The position numbers and the translations under genes are program-made. Below are positions 47,931 to 62,956 of a stretch of DNA of 64,000 nucleotides, in pieces (the first letter of the stretch is position 1; every line of letters begins with the position of its first letter). A model generated the notes under the pieces. The model saw nothing but the letters and a program-made list of their open reading frames with translations, had not been told where the DNA came from and ran no database searches. Source of the DNA: Floccularia luteovirens (taxonomy: Eukaryota > Basidiomycota > Agaricomycetes > Agaricales > Squamanitaceae); the NCBI GenBank assembly GCA_009739215.1, contig VSJF01000006.1, forward strand, positions 1,922,001-1,986,000, given 5' to 3'.

Positions 47931-49710
47931 TTACCATTTATCTTTAAGTAGCACTATACACTCTCCACCCTTGGGTGAAAGATTGAATGTACCTCCCGGG
48001 CGCATATTATCTACAGGAGATATAAATGTCCCATCAAAGCGCACAACAAACGCTGCAACCATTGCATAAAGCTGCATCATTGCTACGTTACGACCAATGC
48101 ATGAGCGCGGACCCGTGCCAAAAGTCAGACTGTTCAATAAGTTAGTTATGGTACTTGTCACGACTTTATCAAAAATTACGCACAAAGCCTTGCGCATGGC
48201 GCTTGTTGAGTCTGGCTGCGTTTCTAGCCAGCGCTCCGGGCGGAATGCATCGGTGTCTTCGCCCCAAATCTCGGGTTGTAAGCGGTGTAAGGCTAATGCA
48301 TTGATTCCGACAATGCTACCCTCTGGCAAAAAATAGCCACCCACTTCGAGGCCATTTTTGGACACGACACGAGGAAACGGTCCAGGGATTGCTGGAAAGA
48401 GACGCAAAACCTCATAGATACAAGCTGTCAGATATGGTAACGCCGATAGGGTTGATAGGTCTGCCGGAAGTGTCGTGCGATCCGGAATGACAGTCAAAAG
48501 TTCTTTGCGTAAACGACTCAAGACATTTGGCGATTGGAGGATGAGCCATGCTGCATATGACAATGAGATGGCTGTTGTGTCCTACATCCATGACCATGAA
48601 GTGTGGGATGTGACCAACGAACATGTAAAACTCACAGCTCCTGCTAGTACTAAAGATCTGGCTTCAGCTGTCAGTTCTCTCATACTTAGTTTCTCTCCAG
48701 TGACAGGGTCCTCCGCATTCACGATTCGTGACAGAACTTCCGTGCCTAGGACTGTCCCATCTTGTAGTTGGCGCATGTAATGTTGGAGGTAGCCCCCAGC
48801 AAGCTCGTCGACTGCACGTAAAGCGAAGAGACGTGTTACAAACGTGGTGGGTAGCCAACCTTTCATCTTGTCTGATATATAGGGTACTAGACGGCGAGCG
48901 AACCTGCGAATGTAAAAGGGGGTGCCCATTTCAATCTTTATGTACATCATAATTGGGTGGATTGACGCTTGTGTTCAAAATTAGACTAAAGGCATGAAGG
49001 AATCAAATGCGCGAGGCTTACCGTCCTTCACCATATTACCATTGATGTTAAAGGCCATTTTCAAAGCAGTGTCACCAGCAAGCATGCGGAAATACTTTAT
49101 AAGATCAATAGCATCACCAGCCTTAGCTGCTCTACCCATTTGATCACATAACAGTTCGCATTGTTTAAAAATCCATGACTGAAGAACCATGACGCTTGAC
49201 TTGGAATAAGCGGGATTTAGGAGTCTGCGTCGCGTTTTGTGAATATGATCATCACTAACAAATTCGAATTTGGAGATTATCAATAGAGGAATGGAAAGAG
49301 ACCTGTGACAGCCCACCGCATTGAAAACATTGGGCCACTAGCTCCTCTGCTGCGAAACATCTCGTAGATTGGTGCTTTTTGTAGACTATTGTCAATTCCG
49401 TATATTTTAGATATCTCGTCGGCGGAGGCAACAGCAACTTCACGTGGCCCAACACGAACGACAGGTCCATATTGTTCATGTAGAGCGTGAAGCGTCTCGA
49501 AAGGGATCTCTCTCATACGAAAGCTGAAGAAGCCATGGATAGCGGCTATGAACAACCTGGTTGAGTAGTGCAACCTACAACAACTTGTGCAGATTTAAAC
49601 TCGCCAAGTCGAGGGCCAGGAATCTTTGCGAGCGGTGACAGATAAAGTCTCTCGAGTAAAACGTAGAGCAGATAGCAAAGGCCCAGAAAACATGTCAGAG
49701 TCGTTAACAT
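47931..49710 (-). CDS. cytochrome P450 monooxygenase of the polyketide cluster
   Basis: Haem-thiolate monooxygenase, ER-anchored by its N-terminal helix (MLTTLTCFLGLCYLLYVLL). Exons 49601-49710, 49317-49556, 49022-49254, 48636-48967, 48184-48581, 47931-48129: 503 residues, a normal P450 length. Landmarks: proline hinge KIPGPRLGE, HEQYGPVVRVGP, oxygen-binding I-helix AGADTT (read across the 54-nt intron 48582-48635), ExxR as EVLR, PERW, and the Cys loop FGTGPRSCIGR. Without introns 49557-49600 (44 nt) and 48130-48183 (54 nt) the frame looks broken or gains a foreign 18-residue insert, so both are needed. Probably oxidises the polyketide product. Confidence 0.85.
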
Positions 49711-50278
49711 GGTTGGGGACAGGTTGGTTCAGGAATAAATAAAGTTTTATTTATGCAAAGTCTTTCGGGACCATCAGTGCTAATTATTCCAGTCCAATAC
49801 TCACTGTTCTTGTTAACAGGCACCAGCAGCTGGCTTGATCATGTCCATGATGGAAATAATGTTGGCCACACGGAAATATTATAAGAATGTTTATATTTAA
49901 CAAATGCAACGCAACTCTCCACATGGTGATGTCTGCCACTCGGTGACATTTCGTGAGACAGTTATCACAAGTTCCTCATCAACGAAGTTTCATAGTACCT
50001 TGTGCCCATGGGTAGTTTGGTTGACCATGACAGGGTTTGCCAGGTCGTGTTTTACTCTACTGGCCCTCTAAATCCCATCTCATCAAATTGCTTTGATCGT
50101 TGAACGTATAGTTGGTTGACATACAACAAGAAAGTATAGCGATCTGACAACAACCTCTCTTGCTGTCTCTTCGGCAACAGACGGGTTTACTAAACAGAAG
50201 CGCGATTGCTTAATATCTTTGTACTACATAGTAGGTTAATTGCGAAAACTTGACCCACGTTTGCTCTTCTCGTTCGTT
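49711..50278. promoter_or_regulatory. divergent promoter, P450 / GMC oxidoreductase 1
   Basis: 568 bp between two divergent start codons, so both genes are likely controlled together. A TAAATAAAGTTTTATTTATG run near 49735-49757 lies about 30-45 bases before the P450 start. No specific regulator site can be assigned. Confidence 0.5.
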
Positions 50279-52237
50279 ATGTTCGGTTCGATTTCCATTC
50301 TACTGGTGTTCACAGTTTTGTCTATCCAAAGAGCGATTGCTCGTCCTGAAAAGGCTCGTTCAGACCAGGCCAATGCTAATACATATGACTTTATCATCGC
50401 AGGTGGTGTGTATTCTTATTCCCCCGTTTAAGGATTAGTATCAACTCTTTTCTCAGGTGGCACAGCTGGTATCTCACTTGCGGCGCGGTTGACTGAAAAC
50501 CCTGCTTTCAAGGTATTAGTTGTTGAAGCGGGGCCACCACCAGATTCCGTGAACCAAAATGAGGCAATTCCAGGCCTTAATTTCTTTCTCCAAGGTCCGA
50601 CAGAATAATTTTAACATCATTTCAACATCATTTTGGCTGATATTTTTCTTGAAGGTTCCAATCTCGACTGGAATTTCACCACCATCAACCAGCCAACTAT
50701 CAATGGTCGCTCGTTCCTTTACAGTCGTGGAAAGTGTCTTGGGGGGTCCTCAGTGATCAACTTCTTGGCATTCAACCGTGGTTCTTCTTCACTTTATAAC
50801 CTTTGGGAGTCCATGGGTAATCCAGGCTGGGATTGGAATTCTGTCTTCCCTTACTTTAAACGGTTCTCCCATTTCACACCCCCGCACACGAGTGACGACT
50901 CTCAAATAACGTTCGATCCTTCATTATACGACCCGAACGCGGGACCTGTTCAGATTTCATTTGGGGAGTATACACAGCCCTATGATGAGTTCTGGTATCC
51001 CGCATTACAGGAGATTGGAATCCCTAAGATCCGGGACTTCAACGGAGGAAACGTCATCGGTGTCGCACATGCCACTACCACAATCAATCCTCTCGATGAA
51101 TCTCGTTCGTCTGCCTATACCTCATATTATGCCATGGCAAAAAGCAGACCAAACCTCCACGTGCTCACCGACATGGTTGTGGAACAAATTTTGCTTCGTA
51201 AAACCGGCCCAACTACCGAAGCTTATGGCGTTAAATACGGGAAGAGTGGTGGTACTCAAAGCATTGCACTCGCTACGAAAGAAGTTGTCGTATCAGCAGG
51301 TGTTATTCAAACACCACACTTACTAATGTTATCTGGAATCGGACCTAAAAAAGTTTTGGACAAATTCAATATCCCTGCATATGTCTACAATGATGGAGTC
51401 GGCCAGCGTTTACAAGATCATCCTTCGTTCTATGTCAACGTTGAGGTACCAGATACATTATCTACAGCAGGCTTGCTTTTCAGTAATCCGACGACGTTTG
51501 AGCAAGTCTTCGCGCAGTATAAAAGTAACAACACTGGTCCACTCGCGTCTATGAATGGCGATACGATCGGCTTTCAGCGGTTCACTGACAAGCAACTCAG
51601 AGCCATGGGCGCCAAAGATTTGATTGCACTAGGTGATAACTGGCCCAACATCGAGTACCTCATGTTACCAGCTTACAACAACCCCGGTTTCCCTAACCCG
51701 CCCAACGCCACAGGCAATTACCTCACAATCCTCGTTGCCCTCGTCTCCCCTACATCCCTTGGTTCTGTCAGCATCTCCTCGACAGACATTAATGATCCAC
51801 CTGTCATCGATGTCAACTACCTCGCAACGAAAGATGACCAGCAAGTCGCAATACAAGGCCTCAAAAATGCATTAGCAATCGCCCAGTCAAAGTCTTTCAA
51901 GCCAATCTTCTTAGGCCGTGATAATATCGTTCCGCCACCAAATGTCACTACAGATGCCGAGATGTTGAATTATGTTCGGAACGTGATTACCACGATATGG
52001 CATGGATCTGGTACTGCAGCAATGTTGCCCCGAGAGAAAGGTGGTGTGGTAGATAATAAATTGCGTGTATATGGGGTCAACAATCTCCGCATTGTGGATG
52101 CATCTATTCAACCGCGTATTACCAATCAGCACGTCCAGGCAGTCGTATACATGATAGCGGAAAGAGCTTCTGATTTCATAAAAGCACAATGGTCAAAGCA
52201 AGTCATTGTCTTACATTATCTTCCAGCCGCTTGCTGA
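50279..52237 (+). CDS. GMC oxidoreductase 1, secreted (AA3 type)
   Basis: FAD-dependent alcohol oxidase/dehydrogenase of the glucose-methanol-choline family. Exons 50279-50405, 50457-50594, 50655-52237 give 615 residues. The N-terminus is a signal peptide (MFGSISILLVFTVLSIQRAIA), so the enzyme enters the secretory path. The FAD motif is restored by the first intron (DFIIAGGGTAGISLAARL). GMC signature 1 is GKCLGGSSVINFLAFNRG; signature 2 is GVIQTPHLLMLSGIGP. The C-terminal catalytic pair is H in TTIWHGSGTAAM and H in NQHVQAVVYM. ATG 50279 is chosen because the frame upstream has no ATG. It may oxidise an alcohol of the cluster product or feed peroxide chemistry outside the cell. Confidence 0.88.
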
Positions 52238-52419
52238 CCTATGCATTATAGATAACCATCTTATTCGGTTTGGTTCCTTTTAATTTTTTTATGAGCATCC
52301 TTCGTTATTGTACCGCTTACGTTTCGTTCAATAATACCAATACGATTGATATTAAAAAAAAACATCAGAACAGAAACGTATATAATTACAACATCAACAA
52401 ATGCACAGATGGTATGCTA

Positions 52420-55400
52420 TTAACTCCATGAACGGAAGCGATAACCCTCGAGACTAGAGAGGGCATGCTGGACTGCTCGGGTTGTATGAACAGCAAGTGC
52501 TGGGCTAAACATCGTAAAGTGATCAGCAGGTACTCGCTGTGTATCGATGAGAAGGCCGTCCAAAATCTCTTTCCAAGCTACTTCCGCAATCTCGGCACGG
52601 TCTTGACTAAACATCCATGCAGAGCATGACCTCGGAGGTATCGCGTCCCTGACCCCAGCGCTGTCACTTGAAGGCTGACTAGCGCTAATGAGACAGACGG
52701 GCACCCTCAGTTGGGTTAGAAGGGGCCTCATTCCTCCTCGCCTCTCGATATCAGCGTTGAGTGAAATAGCATTCATTTTCAACTGCGTCTTCACCAGCGA
52801 GCTAAAGCCGCCCAAAGGCATGTCATTCGCACAACGGGTCAAGCGTTCTACCTCCTCGGGTTTCATGGCAGCCGTCCCTGGCGGTGGAGGATCTAGTAAT
52901 ATCACCCCAGAAACAATGTCTGGGTGAGCTGCAGCTAACGTTATTGCAATGGTTCCACCGAGGGACCATCCTCCGACATAAACTTTCGGAAAAGAGTTGG
53001 AGGACTGTTGGAGTTGTCGATGTATGAGTGAAGCATATTGGTCCGCTGCATCACGGACACTGGTGATTCCTTTCCCTTCTCGTAATCCGGGACAGTGTAT
53101 GCCGAGAATAGTACAGCCAACATCACCAAGTAAGTGGTACGCTAACGTAGTTCCACCACCGTCATGAATAAGAACCAAAGGAATTGTTCCTGCTCTGTAT
53201 CGTATCACCTCGGGTTTATCGTTGATGCGATCAAGCACTGCCAAAGCACCAGTGGTGAGAGCAGGCGTTCGGTCCACCACAGATTGGGGTTCTGGTTCAA
53301 CAGTTCCAGCGTGGGTTTGTACTGCAGATGAAATACCCAAAGTTTCGACCAGGGATTTAAGTGTCGTGGTTGGATTAACAAGAAGCTCGTTTGGTATGTG
53401 ATGACCTGGTAACTGGCGCCCAAGCTCAATACCAATTTCGACAGCTGTAAGGGAGTCCACCCCCAAATCAACTAACTGGACAATGGTATGAGAAAAGATC
53501 AGAAAGTGATGACGGAATTTTAACGCACCTTTTTGTCTGTAGAGATCTTACCTAAACCTAACGTAGTTTGTATGACAGAAGATATCTGTTGGCATAAAGT
53601 TTCATCCATCCGGATGGGAGTCCTGATGGGACTGTGGGGTGGTGACGGTAGTACATCAACAGGTTCTGAATTCGTCTTAGGAGGTGTATTTATAGCCATA
53701 GTAGATGATTTCTGGACTAGCATTTCCACCAACCGTAACTTCATGCGGCGCATCCTGACTCCTCTGAAAACAGCAACGAGGTTTTGATTTTGATCGAAAG
53801 TGAAGACCTGACCCAACGCCATTGCGTTCTCGGCACCATGACTGATAGTAACAAGATCGAAAGAAGCATAACTCTCGAAGAATAAACTCCCTTGAATTTT
53901 TGAGAACGAAATCTCAACTTCATCAATCTCTGTGGCTACAAAGATTTCGTCAGGAGCACGAGTATCGGATGTATTGATCAGCAAGCCCACAAGCTGGCAT
54001 GCTCTGTCGATCAGGATTGGAGAAAAGTTTTGTAGAACGGTTGGTTCCAAGGTGGATCGTTCCTCAGTCTCCATGGCGTCATTTGAGGAAAGCGCCCAGG
54101 ACTGACGACCATCTTCCGATATCCAAACCCTACGAAGACCCTGTAAATGAGATCCATAGCGGACGGTTTGACTGAAAAGATCGTAAGCCAAACGTTTATC
54201 AATGACATTAGTCCCTGGGAGGTGTTTGATTGATCGGGATGACAAAACAAAGTGTTTCAATAAGTTGATTGTGTCGAAAAGACGCGTTTCTTCACATAAC
54301 TCGACTTGCAGGGTGGCGTGTACTTGAAGGCTCTTGCTGATAACTTTACAGGCGAAAGGTACATCTCTTTGTGACAAGGGCAGGCTGACTTGAGCCTCAA
54401 GCCAACTATCATCAGGATTCGTGTAAGGCGTGGTCATCACCACATGTGAGAGACGAAAAGCAGTACAGTTGTTTTCGGTTTTTCTGTCAACAGCGGCCAA
54501 TGCTAGTGCAAGGTATACTGACGCTGGACATATCACTTTGTTCGCAACGACATGACTGGTTATCAGCGCTGAGATTTCTGATGATGTGACACGAATGAAT
54601 TGATCGAAAGCCTTGGGCAGGGATTCAATCGTTTTCCGGACAGGATAATAATGTGGTTGTTGTTTAAGAGGGTAACGGGGTAGATTGACATGGGATGCAT
54701 GGGGATTAATGTCACGCTGTACAGCTGCCCAGTCAATTTTGTGTCCAGCAGCGCACAGTGTGAGGAGTGATTCCAGACTCGTATCCCAACCGTCTCCTCC
54801 TTTGCGATGAGAAGAGAGCTTCAGTTGTCCAGAGTGAACCGGAATAAATCCCACTGTTGTTGAGTGAGGGCCAAGTTCTATCCAGTCTGGTTGAGCTAAA
54901 CCTGCAGCTTCGTTACGTTTCTTGTAGTCAGTGATGGCTACACCGAATTTGTTGGTCTCCGAGCAATGCCGTGCCAGATAGTCGGATTGAAGTACAACAT
55001 CATCCCCAGGAAAACATACACGTCCCAATGTGCTAGACAAAAGACAAGCTTTAGGTGGATGGAAAGATACGGCCTCGCATGCATGTAAAAAATCTGGAAG
55101 AAGGGGTTTCATGAAGCGAGAATGAAAAGCGGTTCTCATGCTATCCAAAAGCTGCCATTTAGCAGTGGGATAAGCTTTGAGCACCTCCTCTTTGAATTGC
55201 TCCAAATCTTCTTGTTTGCCAGCTAGGGTAACCCGGTCTTCACTATTGATGCAGGCAAGCTCCACCCTAGCTGTTTGTTGTTGGTTTAAGAGGTCATACA
55301 CTAGTGGAAGTGATAGGCGCAGGGCAGCCATCCTACTTTGCGATCCAGTACATTTTGTGCGCACAAGAGATCCGCGGATGCCGAGTAACATGAGTGCATC

Positions 55401-57356
55401 TCGAAGACTAAGAACTCCTGCACGAACAAGACTCAAGTACTCGCCGAAACTATGCCCTGCATAAGCAACTGGGGAAATACCCCAGGCGGTCCACATTTCC
55501 GCGAGACCCGCTTGTAAGGCAAATAGTTCAAGAATATCTATATCTTCTGGTGCAACTAGCTGTTCAGATTCGGATAAACTGAAGCACGCGTCCACCACTG
55601 ATGAGAATGCAATGGAAACGCCATATAGTGATGATTGGCGCGGGTCAAGACGTGGTCCTCCCTGACCCGAAAAACAGAATCCTAGAGTACGCGGTGAAGT
55701 TTCAGAGGAGTCTACTATTTGCATGTCCTCGTTGTGTAGTTTCAGTGCTAAATCTGGGATTGAATTGGCTTGTAGAGGAATGAAATATCTGTGTGGGACA
55801 CGTCGCACGGTTGTAGCGTACGAAATGTCATTAAGTCGAATATGTGTCACTTCATGATCTAACCAATCCGCGTAATTTCGAGCGAGGGTCGAGAGCACAG
55901 AACGGTCATTTGCTGATATCATGAAAGGTAATGGAATATATTTATGTTGGAGTGGGATTGGCGAATTGTCAAAATAGGGAGCTTCAACCACCATGTGTCC
56001 TGCATATCCAGATGCTCCAAAGTTGCTCACAACTGCGATCCGGCGAGGTGCGTTCCACTCGCACTCTTGGTCACTGATTTTAATAGGATATTGATCGACA
56101 AATGGTTTCAAGCGAGGATTTAGGTCCGAAGGATGAAAGTTGGCTTGTGGTGGAATACGTTGGTGTTGCATCATCGCGAGAACTTTGAATAGGCTAATGG
56201 CGCCTGATGCCGCCTCCGAGTGTCCGACATTACATTTTACAGATCCAATAATCAAGGTTTCTTTTCGGTCTGGAGGTGCGAGCACTGTGCAGATCGAGTG
56301 TAACTCAGCAGGGTCCCCTTGCTGGGTACCCGGGCCGTGTGCTTCAACGAACGTAATATCTGTAGGGTTAATGCCGGAAGCAGATACTGCTCGTCCCAAG
56401 GCCAAGCTTTGCAAGTGACCATCTGGACGAATGATTGATTCCGCTTTTGCCATGTTGCCAACACCCATACCACGAATAACACCATGGATGCGGTCACCAT
56501 CACGAACTGCATCTGATAGGCGTTTCAAAACAGCAAGGCCACACCCTTCAGCTCTACAATAACCACCGGCACCAGCAAGAAAAGGTTTGCATTGGCCGTT
56601 CGGATCAAGAAAGCCAGCCAATTTGAGGGACATGACTGTAGGAGGCGATGAAATAGGTGACATGACGTGGACTCCACCAGCAATCGCTGCGCGGCACTCT
56701 CCTGTTGCCAGGGCGCGACATGCGTCATTGAACGCTGTGAGTGAGCTTGCGCACACCGTGTCCATAGACACTGAAGGACCATGTAGGCCAAAGTGGTGGC
56801 TGATCTGGCCCGAAAGAAAAGCTCGTTGATTGGAAACCAGATGGTATATGTCAATTGGATAACTATTAGGATCCTATCATATGGCGTGAATGATGTTATA
56901 CAGATAATTTCTAGTATGATGAAAGCCTACCATAAAAAAATCATCTGTAGAAGAACCGACATAAACGCCAAAGGTCGCAGGATCTAGGGCTGAGCCGTCA
57001 GCACATCCGCTGAATCCTGCATCTTCCAATGCCTCATGAGCAACATGAAGTAATAATTTTTGTTGCACATCCATGTGTGCACTTTGACGTTTCGTGACGT
57101 TAAAGTATGCTTCATCTAGACCTGGAGTTTCATCGAGGAGGTTTCCGTGCAAAGTTGCTCGTGCATCAGGAGTGACAGAAAACATGGCTTTGAAGTCTTC
57201 TGAATTGAACCGGCGCAAAAAACGTGGGTCGGTGGCCAGGCGGGAGTCGTGAGATTTGCCCTGAATTATAGTATCCCAGAGAGAGGCCAGATCCTTAATA
57301 CCACCAGGTGCACGCATCCCGACACCTACAATTGCGATGGGCTCGAAGGAGGTCAT
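52420..57356 (-). CDS. non-reducing polyketide synthase, KS-AT-PT-ACP-TE, no SAT domain
   Basis: Iterative type I synthase of aromatic polyketides. Exons 56931-57356, 53529-56873, 52420-53475 give 1608 residues. KS starts at residue ~4 ([14 protein letters not shown]) with active Cys183 (DTVCASSL), EAHGPGT and [11 protein letters not shown] has GFCFSGQG and Ser617 (GHSFGEYL). The product-template domain carries His916 ([13 protein letters not shown]) and Asp1098 (ILIDRACQL), the usual spacing of about 180. A single ACP has Ser1265 ([10 protein letters not shown]). The TE has Ser1428 (GGWSLGG) and His1576 (PADHFTMF). No KR, DH, ER or methyltransferase. Fungal NR-PKSs usually begin with a ~380-residue SAT that loads the starter; here the KS is at the very N-terminus and no SAT-like frame lies upstream. 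SAT-less NR-PKSs are known in mushrooms, possibly including the Cortinarius atrochrysone synthases (recalled, not checked). Chain length cannot be read from sequence. Confidence 0.9.
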
Positions 57357-58116
57357 GACGGGTAAGGGTATGTTGTTGGGTTCCGAGAGAAGGTGAAGTG
57401 GTCGAACTCGCGTAAAAATTTATGGTCCTGCCGGGCTTCCGATTTATGGGGTATTTTACAAGCCAGTATTGACCATTATAGCAACCAGATATGTTTACAG
57501 CCTCCAGTAAGGTTTGACAATGAAAGGAAGTAAGGGGCACCTGGAACAGTTAATTTGCATCATTCAGTCGTGTTTTGATTATTATCCAAGAAGGAGCAGA
57601 GCAGCATGTATCATTCCTATCGGTTATTTTATACATCAATCACACGATGGTATGTAGAGAAGAAGTCTTGATTGAGGTTTCTTCTAGTAAGAGAATATTT
57701 GAAAATGGTTCGGGTTATCTTTGAAAGGGTTGTTTGTGGGCGAGTGATTGGATAGTTCCGGGAAATCTGATAGACCTCTTCACCAGTCCGAGTCATCAGT
57801 ATCTGATGCTAACTTACATCGAAGCAGCGAATGAGAAGCATATGACAAACTGTATGCCATGAGTATCAGTTTTGCCTAGGTGCCACGCATATTGACACGG
57901 TCAAAGCTTGATGATGGATGGAATGGACAATTAATTGAGTATTGCCGTAACGTTTGTGACTCTGATGGATCTACTGATACATCTAACTACACACAGTGTT
58001 TGCTAAAATCATGATGCACGTATACATTTATTTTATATATTCGTTACCAGCTACTAATATCTCACCAGGACCTCACTTCTCGTTTAAACTCGACTGCAGC
58101 GCGTGCTACGTGTCAT
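57357..58116. promoter_or_regulatory. divergent promoter, PKS / halogenase
   Basis: 760 bp between the divergent starts of the synthase and the halogenase, suggesting joint control of chain building and halogenation. A TATATATTC run near 58034 lies about 80 bases before the halogenase ATG. No SAT-like coding sequence was found here on the minus strand. No regulator gene is present in the cluster. Confidence 0.5.
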
Positions 58117-60279
<2,163 letters not shown>

Positions 60280-60871
60280 TTTTAATTTGGAACATTTTAT
60301 TCTTTGTTACGAAACTCAGGAGTTACAGATCAGCCGAACCAAGTTGAACTGTGTGATATCGTGGCTAAATATGTTTTGCTTCTACTTCTCTGTCTTCCCT
60401 AAAATTTTTCCAGAATCCTATGTTTATCCCTACATTGCCATCAATGATGAGAACAAGGCTGGCACCGAGACCGAGGCTGATGTTTTCGATGTAGAATGAT
60501 CTGACTGCTCACACGCGTACATGAGAGTTACGACGCGCCGATGGTATCGCATTTTTTCGTAATATCATTTATCATCGGAGCCTTCTATCAATTAGATGCA
60601 ATGAAGCACACGAACTAGCCGAGATAACATTAACGGTGGCAAACGTTGAAAGACTTATAGAAATGATCATCTTCATGAGAATAACTGTTCGACAAACAAT
60701 AATGCACAAGCTATTTTGGTTGCATATCATTTATGCCACTTACATCAGTCTAGCTTGAAAGGTCTGTAGCAGAGAACAAACAACGGCATGGCTGTTTAAC
60801 GTACATTCAACTGGTGTCACGGTGTATATATACCACTTAGTTCCGGGTTAAGTACACTAAACTTACCAAAC
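60280..60871 (+). promoter_or_regulatory. intergenic and promoter of GMC oxidoreductase 2
   Basis: A clear TATATATA box lies at 60825-60832, 40 bases before the start codon at 60872. The first half is the 3' region of the halogenase gene. An open frame at 60260-60499 lacks an ATG and a known domain, so it is not called. Confidence 0.6.
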
Positions 60872-62600
60872 ATGTCTGATATCAGCACAGTGGCATACGA
60901 CTACATCATCGTGGGCGGTGGTCTCTCGGGTTCTGTACTTGCGCGCCGGCTCTCTGACAAGTACCCATCCTCTTCCATCCTTGTCCTCGAAGCAGGGGGT
61001 AGACCAGAAGGCCATCCTCTCATTGGCCCTCCATTGGCGGCCTTTGCATCCCACTTTTCTGATCTCGATTGGGCATACCTCTCTGTCCCACAAAAGCATC
61101 TAGGGAGCAAACCGTCCTACCAAGCTGGGGGTAGGCTACATCCACTTTCTATGGCTAGAAATTTTGTCTGATATTCTGCCAAGGTAAGGTCCTAAGTGGG
61201 GGATCAGCTATCAACTATGGTCTTTGGACGAGAGGACCTGCCTGCGAGTATGATCAATGGGCTGAGCTTGCAAATGATGACTCATGGAGTTGGAAGGGAC
61301 TTCTTCCCTATTTCATCAAGGTAATCTCTCTCTGAAAATATATTTCTGTGACGCTTGGACTTATTGACCCCTACAGTCTGAAACCTTTGTTCATGGCTCA
61401 GACCCTTACGATGCAAGCTTACATGGAACATCAGGCCCAATTTCTGTCGTTGGCGTGACCGCTTCCCATCCTGAACGGAAGTACCCCCTCCGTGAAGCTA
61501 CTGCTGCCCTTCTTCGCAATGCAGGCTATAGCTATAATCCAGATGGTAACTCTGGATCTGTAGTTGGATACTCTGAGCGCTGCGAAAACTGGAAGGAAGG
61601 CAAGCGCCAACCAGCGTCCATCGCATACGGCATTTCAGATTGCAAAAATGTCAAGATTTTTACTTCGGTACTCGTTCATAAAATCTTGTTTGACGGAAAC
61701 AGAGCAATTGGCGTTGAAACATCAACGGGCAACTTTATAGCGTCAAACGAAGTGATTGTCTCGGCAGGTGCTTATCGTTCCCCCCAGATCTTGATGCTTT
61801 CTGGGGTTGGACCTGCTGCTACGCTTTCTTCATACAATATTCCGATTGTTCTTGATGCCCCAGATGTCGGTGCACACCTTCACGACCATTTATCGGTGCC
61901 ATTGTACTGGAAGTTGACAACTCAAGGAACCGCGATGGGTGATGCTACCCTTAGTGCACAAGCCTTCAAACTCGGCCTTCCAGGTGACTGGCTCGCTTTC
62001 TCGCATGACCCTGCTGTGCCCGCCATGGCACAAGCTGAAGGGGCTAATTCACGCACCGTGGCACATCTTGCGCATCCTGAACGGTGTCACACCGAGGTGT
62101 TTACATCATACGCTGCTGCAGGTCCCGGAGCGAGGAAATACAAGACAGACGGGGCTACTGCGACTACTATGGTGCTTAGCATGACCCCTACATCACGGGG
62201 AAGTGTTAGCATTGGTTCTGCAGACCCTAACGCTAAACCAATCATCGATCCAAATTATTACGCCACTGAAACCGACCGTACCGCTATTCGCAACTCTGTC
62301 CGAAAAGTACTCGCCTCAATGTTAGATAGCGATGAAGGTCGGAAAGTTGTCCATACAGAGCTAACGGAACATAACGGGGATACGGACGCTGCGATTGATG
62401 CGCGTGTCCTGGAATGGGGCGCGTCATTCTATCATCCTGCAGGGACTTGCTCTATGGGCAAAGTGGTTGACGGAGACTGTAAAGTTAAAGGTCTAATTAA
62501 CCTTAGGGTTGTAGACGCCAGCATCATACCTCTACCTCTTGGTGCCCATTACCAGGCGACAGTGTATGCACTAGCAGAAAAAGCAGCAGATCTGATCTGA
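60872..62600 (+). CDS. GMC oxidoreductase 2, intracellular
   Basis: FAD-dependent alcohol oxidase/dehydrogenase. Exons 60872-61130, 61184-61320, 61377-62600 give 539 residues. No signal peptide: the FAD motif YDYIIVGGGLSGSVLARRL begins at residue 10, so it acts in the cytosol, unlike GMC 1. Signature 1 reads GGKVLSGGSAINYGLWTRG across the first intron, and signature 2 is GAYRSPQILMLSGVGP. The catalytic pair is H in FYHPAGTCSMG and H in LGAHYQATVYALAE. It probably modifies an alcohol or phenolic intermediate after the PKS or P450 step. The sequence is clearly different from GMC 1, so the two are not a recent duplicate pair. Confidence 0.88.
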
Positions 62601-62956
62601 TAAGTAGTAGTTAAGTTTGTTGTTGAGCTGTAAATAAATGACCCTGACTCTTCCTCCGTCGAGCCTTGTCGTGCCAAGTATAGCAATCAGTACTTAAATA
62701 TACAAGAGTATGTATCTAAAGGTAGCGGGAATATGCATGAGATTTGTTTTGGATGTATTTGGCAATCAACGTTCATGACATGTACAATTATGACTGTATA
62801 TGTATAACTTGTGTACGTCCAGAATATGAAGAAATCCAACGATACCCAGTTTACACCCACCAAAACTGGTGCAAACCTACTCCAATGAAACCTACCCAAT
62901 GTTATCCTGATGACCGACAATTTGTCGAGGGTTGCCATCGCGGAGGGGTGCTCATA
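62601..62956. other. intergenic, right end of polyketide cluster
   Basis: 3' region of GMC 2. No gene seen before the kinase relic begins. Confidence 0.45.

Noticed and set aside
49557..49620. Apparent frameshift at the 5' end of the cluster P450
   Set aside because: A 44-nt intron gives a full-length 503-residue protein with the normal hinge spacing.
57295..57540. Open frame upstream of the PKS as a possible SAT domain
   Set aside because: It overlaps the KS start in another frame, is only 81 residues long and shows no SAT motif.
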